Below are positions 1 to 6,330 of a stretch of 7,997 nt of DNA, piece after piece. Under the pieces are notes generated by a model. It saw only the letters and a program-made list of their open reading frames with translations. It had not been told where the DNA came from and did not search any database. Position numbers and translations under genes: made by a program. The DNA is taken from positions 1 through 7,997 of the forward strand of contig JABWAJ010000243.1 of the NCBI GenBank assembly GCA_013361075.1, read 5' to 3'. The DNA comes from Saprospiraceae bacterium (GTDB lineage: Bacteria > Bacteroidota > Bacteroidia > Chitinophagales > Saprospiraceae). Position 1 is the first letter of the stretch; every line of letters starts with the position of its first letter.

Positions 1-453
1 TGCCTCCAACTGTTGGGGTTCCGGTGTGCCGGGGCCCAAATATCGCGTCAGTTCAGCCTGTAGCTGCTGCTCCTGTTCCGAAAGCTGCTGCAACAAAATT
101 GCGTACCCGGCCGGGTCAAAGTCAAATTCCAACTCCATAGCAGCTTCATTGATGTCCATCATGTCCATCAAAAACTCCTGAGGCAGGACGTTGGTTCCTT
201 CCTCTCCAAACAAGCCTTTGAGTTCGAGCAAATATTTTAACCGGCTGTCAAAGTCAGATAACGTTCGCCACGCTTCATTGTTGAAGGTTGACAACTCCAG
301 TATCTCAGCCTGCTTTTCCGGGGATTCTAAGGTGAAGAAATCCGGATGGAATTTTTTGCTGTTTTCGTAAAAACGGCGCTTCAGGCTGGCCTCATCCAAT
401 TCAATCGAAACCGGCAACCCAAAAAACTCGAAATAATTTATTTGTTCAGCCAT
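1..453 (-). CDS. hscB: Fe-S cluster co-chaperone HscB (J-domain protein), 3' end outside window
   Basis: HscB delivers the iron-sulfur scaffold to an Hsp70 (HscA-type) chaperone and stimulates its ATPase; it is cytoplasmic. The frame runs from ATG at 453 to base 1 without a stop, giving 151 residues of a family usually about 170-185 long, so only the C-terminus is missing. The N-terminal J domain shows YFEFFGLP (7-14) and the HPD motif (36-38). It is followed by the HscB pattern FNNEAWRTL and a Leu-rich stretch (YLLELKG), then FLMDMMDINE, which matches the HscB C-terminal helical domain better than a generic DnaJ. An AGAGGA Shine-Dalgarno lies 8 bases before the ATG, unusually good for this region. 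The start lies inside the end of rseP (16-base overlap), so translation is probably coupled. Family assignment is from remembered motifs; a search with the full protein would settle it. Confidence 0.88.
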   Translation of the reverse strand, partial: MAEQINYFEFFGLPVSIELDEASLKRRFYENSKKFHPDFFTLESPEKQAEILELSTFNNEAWRTLSDFDSRLKYLLELKGLFGEEGTNVLPQEFLMDMMDINEAAMELEFDFDPAGYAILLQQLSEQEQQLQAELTRYLGPGTPEPQQLEA

Positions 454-1790
454 GACTGAATTCCTCTGAAGATGTCCAATCCGTTGGCATACAATACCAA
501 ACCCAATACAAGGATCAACCCGAAGGTGGTTGCCCACTCCATGAATTTGTCACTGAGCTTGCGGCCTGTAATCGCTTCAACCAGCAGAAACATGACGTGG
601 CCACCGTCGAGCGCCGGAATCGGCAACAGGTTCATAAAAGCCAGTATGAGGGATAAAATTGCAGTCATGGTCCAGAACCGCTGCCATACCCATTCTGTGC
701 CGAACATGGAGCCGATAGAGCCAATGCCCCCGAGGCTTTCCGAAACTTTGATGTCGCCTTTAAACATTTTTCCAAATGCTTTCAACTGGTCGTTCAGAAA
801 ACCCAGACCTTTGGTTACGCCCGCGGGCATGGCCTCACCTAAAGTATAAGCCTGGTTTTTGGCTCCCAGAATCATGCTTGCTGTTCGTGCATAAGCACCA
901 ATTTTCCCTTCTTCGGTAATTACAATTGGTACCGGCAGGGTATCGTTTCCACGGATAACAGATAAAGTAACCTGCTGGCCTTTGTATTGATCGCGCACGA
1001 GGCGCTGAAATTCATGGAAATATTCCGTCGGCGTACCGTTGACGCTCACAATGCGGTCTTCTTTTTGCAATCCGGCCTTAGCGGCTGGGCTGTCATCGGC
1101 GGTTGCTTCTACAATAAAAGGCACACGTGGCCCGAAAAGCAATTTTCCTTTGTTTTCGTAACTCGACAACACTGAAGCATATCCAGCATCAATGGGAAGC
1201 AGCCTTGTTTCCGAACCGCGTTTGATGGTGAGGTTACTCACATTATTGATGATGATTTCCCGAACAACCTCGCGGTCATTCAGTTTTTCAAGCGTCTTTT
1301 CCCCAACTTTAACCACCTGATCCCCATCTTCAAGGCCAATTTCTTTTCCCAATTCATCAACATAAATGCCATAACGGGCATTTTCGGCCGGAATGTAGTC
1401 TTCTCCCCATACCCAAAGCACCATGCCATAAAGAAAAAAACCGAGGATGAAATTGACCGTAACCCCGCCCAGCATGATAATAAGCCGTTGCCAGGCTGGT
1501 TTGGAACGAAATTCCCAGGGTTCCGGGTCTTTTTTCATCTGTTCCTTATCCATGCTTTCGTCGATCATGCCCGATATCTTCACATAACCGCCCAGTGGGA
1601 GCCAGCCAATACCATATTCCGTTTCGCCAATTTTTTTCTTGAGCAAAGAAAACTTCACATCGAAGAACAGGTAAAATTTTTCTACCCTCGTTTTAAAAAG
1701 CCGGGCGGGGATGAAGTGCCCCAGCTCATGCAAAACTACCAACAACGACAAGCTCAGGATCAATTGGCCTGTAATAACAAGAATATCCAT
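438..1790 (-). CDS. rseP: RIP metalloprotease RseP (site-2 protease family)
   Basis: Zinc metalloprotease of the inner membrane that cuts transmembrane segments, such as anti-sigma factors or remnant signal peptides. Using ATG at 1790 it has 450 residues, normal for Bacteroidota RseP. The first membrane helix carries the zinc motif HELGH (21-25). A second hydrophobic segment lies near 103-128, and two PDZ-like regions at roughly 138-200 and 218-290 (the second with SPAAKAGLQKEDRIVSVNG, 234-252). The C-terminal helix has NLLPIPALDGGH (387-398), whose Asp395 is the third zinc ligand. The frame is open up to a GTG at 1859, but those 23 extra residues are hydrophilic and atypical, so the ATG that starts directly at the HELGH-bearing helix is preferred. 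The gene upstream is a VWA protein, not dxr, a frequent partner in other bacteria. It overlaps hscB downstream. Confidence 0.95.
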   Translation of the reverse strand: MDILVITGQLILSLSLLVVLHELGHFIPARLFKTRVEKFYLFFDVKFSLLKKKIGETEYGIGWLPLGGYVKISGMIDESMDKEQMKKDPEPWEFRSKPAWQRLIIMLGGVTVNFILGFFLYGMVLWVWGEDYIPAENARYGIYVDELGKEIGLEDGDQVVKVGEKTLEKLNDREVVREIIINNVSNLTIKRGSETRLLPIDAGYASVLSSYENKGKLLFGPRVPFIVEATADDSPAAKAGLQKEDRIVSVNGTPTEYFHEFQRLVRDQYKGQQVTLSVIRGNDTLPVPIVITEEGKIGAYARTASMILGAKNQAYTLGEAMPAGVTKGLGFLNDQLKAFGKMFKGDIKVSESLGGIGSIGSMFGTEWVWQRFWTMTAILSLILAFMNLLPIPALDGGHVMFLLVEAITGRKLSDKFMEWATTFGLILVLGLVLYANGLDIFRGIQSWLNK

Positions 1791-1937
1791 ATTTTCTGAT
1801 TCAGATGATGTTGTATTAAGAACGATAAGGACCGGGGGCCCTGTCGTCCGACTCAGCACTTAACGCGTTCACCGGTCAATAGGTTGTGCAACTGAGGCGG
1901 CAAAGGTAAATCTATTTTTATTATTAAAGGCCTTGTC

Positions 1938-3344
1938 TCAATCCGGGAAAATAGCCCATAAAGCTTCTACCGCAGGGCCTCCGCATTGGACCCGCTTCAG
2001 TTCGGGGGCCTGAAACTGGAAAGACTCTACCAAACTAAAGGAAAACGGCGCCAAACGGCATCGGTAATTGTCTATATAAATGACACGCCCTCCCGTATTG
2101 TCTGCTAAACAGGTGTACTCTGTAAATGCCTCTGTGTTGTTCAAATTGGCGTCCAGAAAAGTCAGAATGTGAATCGTCACGTTCCTTTGGGCGATCCGGG
2201 CTGCCCACTCGCAAATATCCAGGCCATTCGCCCGGCATACATTAGCGCCGTCGCTGACCAAAAAAATGGTTTTAGCGGTAGTCGTACTGTCCGAAAACAA
2301 GACTGGTGACGCTTCCAGAATCGTGAGCAGGGGAGTGGTACCATCGGGCACTAAAAATTCGAGCGCTGTTTGCAGGTCGGGGCGGCTGATGCTTCCGGTG
2401 CGGTGCCATAGTCGTGGAGTAGTGCCGCAATCGCCGCCAATGGTGCCAATGCCCATAGGAAGCCGTGCCGGGATGCTGTCTAACAGTTCCAGCATCGTAC
2501 TGCGCATGGTTTCAAAGCGCGTAACACCCATACAAATCACTTTTTCCATCACCATTGAGCCGGAAATGTCCAGCAAAAGCAGAAGTTCGTCGGTTTCGGT
2601 CAGCCTGGTCAGTTCCAGAATACTGCCGGGCATATTGGGAATGTAATCGCCCGAAGATTCTTTCACCACAGGCAGGTCTTTGCCGGTTCCGGCAGTAAGC
2701 CCGAGTGTGTCAGCCAGCATCCGGTAATTGGTTTGTGCCACGGTATTGGCCGGGTTGTACTGCATTGCTTTTTCAAAACTGGCCGCAGCCCTAACCATGT
2801 CGCGCTTGCTCACATGGTAATGGGGTGCCTGTTTTGCACTGCGGTGCGCGCCCATGCCCTGATTAAAAAGGGTTGCGTAGCCCAATGCATTGTGAAATGT
2901 GCTCAGTAGTTTACGATTGCCGAGGGTTTCCTGAAGTTCAATGCTCTTTTTAAACGGAGAAATGGCAAGATCATAACGTTTGCCATAGCAGCGCACTACG
3001 CCTTCCACAAAATAGCGCATCACTTTTTTCTGAACGTACTCCCGGTCTTCCTGCTCCAGACTGGCGGTACTTTTCTGCAAAATTTGCAGGGCTTCAGTCG
3101 GGTTGCCATTGCGGCCCAGACAAGCTGACAGTGATAAGGCAAATGTATAGTTGTCGGGTAAAATGGCATACGCTTTGCGGAAGTGATCTTCGGCACGGGC
3201 ATATTGGCCCTCTGCAAAATTGACCGTACCTTTGAAGTGATGTCGGTAGGCCGCTTTGGCGCTGCCCCACGGCCGGAAGGAAGACGTTGTGTAAACAATC
3301 AAAAATAACAACAACAGACGCGCCAGAGTGTTTAATACGTTCAC
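1938..3344 (-). CDS. exported TPR + von Willebrand factor A domain protein
   Basis: A 468-residue protein starting at GTG 3344; an in-frame TAA sits immediately upstream and the next Met is residue 109, so GTG is the only sensible start. Residues 6-20 are hydrophobic (signal peptide or anchor), with a possible cleavage after AKA (29-31). TPR-like helices follow at about 38-65, 110-140 and 183-207, with typical spacing such as YARAEDHFRKAYAILPDN (48-65). A VWA domain spans roughly 253-440. Its metal site is complete: DISGS (259-263), DGTTP (334-338) and VSDG (363-366). The protein is cysteine-rich, with nine Cys, seven of them at or after residue 271. VWA domains bind proteins through the metal; no partner can be named. 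The gene leads the minus-strand group before rseP, with 147 bases between them. The substrate and pathway are unknown. Confidence 0.85.
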   Translation of the reverse strand: MNVLNTLARLLLLFLIVYTTSSFRPWGSAKAAYRHHFKGTVNFAEGQYARAEDHFRKAYAILPDNYTFALSLSACLGRNGNPTEALQILQKSTASLEQEDREYVQKKVMRYFVEGVVRCYGKRYDLAISPFKKSIELQETLGNRKLLSTFHNALGYATLFNQGMGAHRSAKQAPHYHVSKRDMVRAAASFEKAMQYNPANTVAQTNYRMLADTLGLTAGTGKDLPVVKESSGDYIPNMPGSILELTRLTETDELLLLLDISGSMVMEKVICMGVTRFETMRSTMLELLDSIPARLPMGIGTIGGDCGTTPRLWHRTGSISRPDLQTALEFLVPDGTTPLLTILEASPVLFSDSTTTAKTIFLVSDGANVCRANGLDICEWAARIAQRNVTIHILTFLDANLNNTEAFTEYTCLADNTGGRVIYIDNYRCRLAPFSFSLVESFQFQAPELKRVQCGGPAVEALWAIFPD

Positions 3345-3557
3345 TTAGGAAGACTTTAGATGACAGATATTGGCATTTGAACGAAAATCCTTGCTAAAAA
3401 ATTGATTTTGTTGATGTTATGTTGCCAAATACCTCTTATCTATGAAACAATATCGTCAAAGAAACGAAAAAAATGCGCGGACAGCATCCATTTTGCCTGC
3501 TTATTCGTTATTTCATATGATTGTATGGCTTTTCAGCAACCCTAATTTTTTTTAAAG
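3345..3557. promoter_or_regulatory. divergent intergenic region between the VWA gene and the exported GATase-like gene
   Basis: This A/T-rich stretch of 213 bases separates two divergent genes and must hold promoters for both. On the plus strand a good candidate is visible and is listed separately. On the minus strand I found no convincing TTTG/TAnnTTTG pair. No open frame of note, no tRNA-like fold and no strong hairpin was seen. Confidence 0.6.
3492..3523 (+). promoter_or_regulatory. Bacteroidota-type promoter for the exported GATase-like gene
   Basis: TTTG at 3492-3495 is followed after 20 bases by TATGATTG at 3516-3523, against the Bacteroidota consensus TTTG and TAnnTTTG (one mismatch in the second box). 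Transcription would begin near 3530, leaving a short leader of about 28 bases before ATG 3558. The leader contains the A/T-rich run before the start and no Shine-Dalgarno, which is normal for this phylum. Confidence 0.5.
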
Positions 3558-4838
3558 ATGAGACGACTGTTTGTAGTTACCATTTTGTTCATGAGCGTGC
3601 TGTTGCCGGTACAGGCAGCCTACATCCTCCTGCCGATGGATGAAAAATCGCAAAAGGACCACCTGAAGGCTTATGGCATCACCTATTGGGTGCTCAGCAA
3701 GGGGCAGGAGGCCTGGTGGTTGCTCAATTACCGCGGCGGAAGTTTCGCTTTCCCCCATACCAAAGATTATGAGCGGGAGTGCCTGACCCGGGGGGTGAGT
3801 TATGAAATCATTCCTGATGCACAGTTCAACCGCATCCGGGATGAAATTTCTAATCCGGAAGTAAACATGGAAGCGGTAAAATTGGAAGTAGCGCCGAAGA
3901 TTGCCGTGTACACCCCGGACGAGGACGAAAAAGGGAACAAATTGCAACCCTGGGACGATGCAGTAACTCTGGTTCTTACCTACGCGGAGATCCCCTACGA
4001 AGTGGTTTACGATGCTGAGGTAATGACGGAGCAACTCGCTAAATACGACTGGCTGCACCTCCACCACGAAGATTTTACCGGCCAATACGGGCGTTTTTAC
4101 CGCAATTACAATGGCCAACCCTGGTATCGGGAACATGTACGCAAAATGGAGGAATTGGCCAAAGCGCTGGGATTCAATAAGGTATCTCAGATGAAGCTGG
4201 CGGTTTCCAAAAAAATTAAAGAATATGTCGGTGCCGGAGGATTTATGTTTGCCATGTGTTCAGCAACTGATACCTACGACATTGCCCTGGCTGCAGAAGG
4301 GGTAGACATTTGTGCTCAGATGTACGATGGCGATCCTGCTGATCCCCGGGCACAGGAAAAATTGGATTACAGCAAAACGTTCGCTTTCCAGAATTTTGAG
4401 CTGGTCAAAAACCCCCTCGAATACGAACACTCTTCCATTGACCACAACGAAGGCCGCAATGTGCTGCCGGAGCAGGATTACTTCACCCTGTTTGATTTTT
4501 CTGCCAAATGGGACCCTGTTCCAACCATGCTTACGCAGTGCCATACCCGTACCGTTAAAGGTTTTATGGGACAATCAACGGCTTTCCGCAAACAAACCAT
4601 CAAACCCGAAGTGCTGATACTGGGTGAAAACAAACCAGCCTATGAGTCGCGTTATATCCATGGAACCCATGGCATGGGCTTCTGGACCTTTTATGGGGGC
4701 CACGACCCTGAAGATTACCGCCATTTTGTTCACGATCCACCGACTGACCTGAATTTGCACCCAAACTCACCCGGGTTCCGGCTGATCCTGAACAACGTGC
4801 TGTTTCCGGCTGCCAAAAAGAAAAACCGGAAAACCTGA
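3558..4838 (+). CDS. exported glutamine-amidotransferase-like protein (family often labelled 'asparagine synthetase B')
   Basis: 426 residues, starting with a clear signal peptide (1-20, cleavage after VQA). The rest closely follows a conserved Bacteroidota family that databases commonly call asparagine synthetase B. Recognisable blocks are AYILLPMDE (21-29), LNYRGGSF (56-63), PWDDAVTLVLTYAEIPY (131-147), LHHEDFTGQYG (168-178), GGFMFAMCSATDTYDIAL (227-244) and GTHGMGFWTFYGGHDPED (369-386). True AsnB has a Cys2 glutaminase and an SGGxDS ATP-binding loop; neither is present, and a signal peptide would place this outside the cytoplasm. The alpha/beta pattern with Cys234 in a tight turn after a beta strand resembles a class I GATase nucleophile elbow (inference). 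The C-terminus is lysine-rich, with no type IX sorting domain evident. The htrA gene follows 65 bases later. The actual function is unknown. Confidence 0.85.
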   Translation: MRRLFVVTILFMSVLLPVQAAYILLPMDEKSQKDHLKAYGITYWVLSKGQEAWWLLNYRGGSFAFPHTKDYERECLTRGVSYEIIPDAQFNRIRDEISNPEVNMEAVKLEVAPKIAVYTPDEDEKGNKLQPWDDAVTLVLTYAEIPYEVVYDAEVMTEQLAKYDWLHLHHEDFTGQYGRFYRNYNGQPWYREHVRKMEELAKALGFNKVSQMKLAVSKKIKEYVGAGGFMFAMCSATDTYDIALAAEGVDICAQMYDGDPADPRAQEKLDYSKTFAFQNFELVKNPLEYEHSSIDHNEGRNVLPEQDYFTLFDFSAKWDPVPTMLTQCHTRTVKGFMGQSTAFRKQTIKPEVLILGENKPAYESRYIHGTHGMGFWTFYGGHDPEDYRHFVHDPPTDLNLHPNSPGFRLILNNVLFPAAKKKNRKT

Positions 4839-4846
4839 TTTCCGGT
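4825..4846 (+). terminator. inverted repeat over the stop codon of the GATase-like gene, weak terminator candidate
   Basis: ACCGGAAA (4825-4832) and TTTCCGGT (4839-4846) are perfect 8-base complements around a 6-base loop that contains the TGA stop (4836-4838). The bases after it (ATTTCATT) are only moderately T-rich, so this may act as a weak or partial terminator, as an mRNA 3' end stabiliser, or not at all. Confidence 0.35.
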
Positions 4847-4888
4847 ATTTCATTGCCAGAGTTTTAAACTACTTAATGTCTAAAATAA

Positions 4889-4898
4889 TAAGCGCTTA
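4889..4898. promoter_or_regulatory. perfect 10-base palindrome just before the htrA start
   Basis: TAAGCGCTTA is fully self-complementary and ends 5 bases before ATG 4904. In a 65-base gap with no clear promoter it may be an operator or a small hairpin near the ribosome site. A palindrome of this length can occur by chance. Confidence 0.25.
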
Positions 4899-4903
4899 AA
4901 AAA

Positions 4904-6064
4904 ATGTTCAAAGGATCCAATCTGCGCCTATTGTTTGGCGTACTTCTGCTGGGCGGTGCTTTTTTTGCCGGCGTCGCCTGGAAAGGAAGAGAAGACCATG
5001 ATCAGACAAAGATGGCTTCTGAAGCAAAGGCTGTGTCAACGGGTAATGCCCCGGATGAATCCGGCGCAGCCCGTGAAGGTCAGCCTAACAATAACCTGAC
5101 CGCCACGGAAATGGCAACCATCAAGTTGTTTGAGGAAGCTGCTCCTTCTGTCTGTTTCATTACCACAATGAATGTACGCCTCGACTACTTTACGCGCGAC
5201 GTTACAGAGATTCAACGGGGTACAGGTTCTGCCTTTGTTTGGGACAACAAAGGGCATATTGTTACCAATTATCACGTGATCCAGGGGGCAGACAAAGCCC
5301 AGGTTACTTTGTCAGATCGGTCGGTCTGGCCAGCAAAATTAGTAGGCGTAGCTCCCGAAAAGGACCTGGCTGTCCTTAAAATTGACATTGCTGCCAGTAA
5401 ACTCCGCCCGATCCCTGTGGGCATTTCCGAAAACCTGCGTGTGGGGCAGTCTGTATACGCCATTGGCAACCCGTTCGGGCTCGACCAAACCCTGACAACG
5501 GGTGTTGTCAGTGCCCTTGGCCGCGAAATCCAATCGGTGGCCGGTATTCCCATCCGGGATGTTATTCAGTCGGATGCTGCCATTAATCCCGGTAACTCAG
5601 GGGGGCCTCTGCTGGATTCTTCCGGTAAACTTATCGGCGTCAACACCGCAATTTACAGCCCATCCGGGGCCTCGGCAGGCATCGGATTCTCCATTCCGGT
5701 AGATGTTGTACGCTGGGTCGTACCGGAGCTGATTCAATATGGAAAAGTCAAGCGTCCCAGCCTTGGCGTGGAACTGGCCCGGCAGCAAATTGTGCAGCGG
5801 CTGGGCCTGGAAGGAGCATTGGTGCTGGATGTAATCAAAAACAGCGCTGCCGAACGGGCAGGGATCCAGCCTACTTACCGCGACCGTTCAGGCGCGATTC
5901 GCCTTGGAGATATCATTGTGGGCATCAATAATGAAAAAATTACTTCGAACAACGACCTTTATTTGGCGCTGGAACAATATAATCCCGGAGAATCCGTCAA
6001 AATTAAATTGTTGCGCGATGAACGTCCTGTCGTAGTAGAGTTGAAGTTGGACACGGCACAATAG
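4904..6064 (+). CDS. membrane-anchored HtrA/Deg-family serine protease with one PDZ domain (S1C)
   Basis: Trypsin-like envelope protease for misfolded or regulatory proteins. It has 386 residues. An uncleaved-looking N-terminal helix (about 8-25) is followed by a hydrophilic linker to about 65. The protease domain carries the full triad: His124 in TNYHVI, Asp154 in EKDLAVLKI and Ser232 in GNSGGPL. A single PDZ domain lies at roughly 284-383 (VLDVIKNSAAERAGIQ, LGDIIVGINNEKI). One anchor plus one PDZ is the DegS layout; DegP/DegQ have two PDZ domains. The protease sequence, including FVWDNKGHIVTNYHVI and INTAIYSPSGASAG-like segments, is strikingly like plant chloroplast Deg1 from memory. ATG 4904 sits after an A-rich leader without a Shine-Dalgarno. 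It probably shares transcripts with the upstream gene and ends before a hairpin terminator at 6163-6200. Confidence 0.95.
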   Translation: MFKGSNLRLLFGVLLLGGAFFAGVAWKGREDHDQTKMASEAKAVSTGNAPDESGAAREGQPNNNLTATEMATIKLFEEAAPSVCFITTMNVRLDYFTRDVTEIQRGTGSAFVWDNKGHIVTNYHVIQGADKAQVTLSDRSVWPAKLVGVAPEKDLAVLKIDIAASKLRPIPVGISENLRVGQSVYAIGNPFGLDQTLTTGVVSALGREIQSVAGIPIRDVIQSDAAINPGNSGGPLLDSSGKLIGVNTAIYSPSGASAGIGFSIPVDVVRWVVPELIQYGKVKRPSLGVELARQQIVQRLGLEGALVLDVIKNSAAERAGIQPTYRDRSGAIRLGDIIVGINNEKITSNNDLYLALEQYNPGESVKIKLLRDERPVVVELKLDTAQ

Positions 6065-6072
6065 AATTGTTT

Positions 6073-6130
6073 CGATGGGAGCCATCCTGGGTTAAAAACG
6101 GCTCATTTTTACCACCAAGCTGACCCATCG
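6073..6130 (+). repeat. nested inverted repeats downstream of htrA
   Basis: CGATGGG (6073-6079) pairs with CCCATCG (6124-6130). Inside it, AGCC (6080-6083) pairs with GGCT (6100-6103) and a T run follows at 6106-6110. The arms are short and the loops long, so this may be a folded 3' untranslated region or chance. Confidence 0.3.
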
Positions 6131-6162
6131 CAACAAGCCTGATGAATCACTGATACCAGACA

Positions 6163-6200
6163 GTCTGCAGATTGGGATTGTCTACTGGCAGACGGTTTTT
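6163..6200 (+). terminator. probable intrinsic terminator of htrA
   Basis: GTCTGCAG (6163-6170) pairs with CT-GCAGAC (6185-6193, with one bulged G at 6187) around a 14-base loop. It is followed by GG and a run of five T (6196-6200). It lies about 100 bases after the htrA stop and separates the htrA transcript from the secretion genes. Confidence 0.5.
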
Positions 6201-6250
6201 GTTGTGCCCTGCTCTAAACAAAGCAGAACATGGAAAAATAATAGAAAGAT

Positions 6251-6264
6251 GCCTATATTTAGGC
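6251..6264 (+). promoter_or_regulatory. operator-like palindrome overlapping a promoter -7-like box upstream of porP/sprF
   Basis: GCCTATATTTAGGC is a palindrome with one mismatched pair (GCCTA/TAGGC arms). Its core TATATTTA (6254-6261) matches TAnnTTTG except for the last base. No TTTG is found at the expected distance upstream, so promoter status is uncertain. Confidence 0.35.
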
Positions 6265-6330
6265 GAACAAAAGGAGAACACCAAGATTGCATAGGACATT
6301 CCGCATCCCTGTAGTTAATCACAACCAGCT

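Larger units (their letters stand above)
6065..6330. other. intergenic region between htrA and the porP/sprF-like gene
   Basis: This gap of 266 bases holds nested inverted repeats (6073-6130), a terminator-like hairpin (6163-6200), a palindrome with a promoter-like core (6251-6264) and a possible short leader frame (6287-6334). No larger gene or recognisable structured RNA was seen. Confidence 0.6.

Noticed and set aside
1791..1859. Upstream extension of rseP to the GTG at 1859, adding 23 residues
   Set aside because: The added residues are hydrophilic and precede the membrane helix that normally begins the protein; the ATG at 1790 puts HELGH at residues 21-25 as in the family.
3370..3428. 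TTGGCA and TGCCAA inverted pair in the divergent promoter region
   Set aside because: Six-base arms nearly 50 bases apart are expected by chance.
3552..4136. A 194-codon open frame on the minus strand
   Set aside because: It lies wholly opposite the conserved exported GATase-like gene, has no recognisable domain, and reads as an antisense shadow.
4659..4679. Three CATGG copies close together
   Set aside because: They fall in the conserved HGTHGMG-coding block, so protein constraint explains them.
3558..4838. Naming this gene asnB
   Set aside because: It lacks the glutaminase Cys2 and the ATP-binding loop of asparagine synthetase and has a signal peptide.
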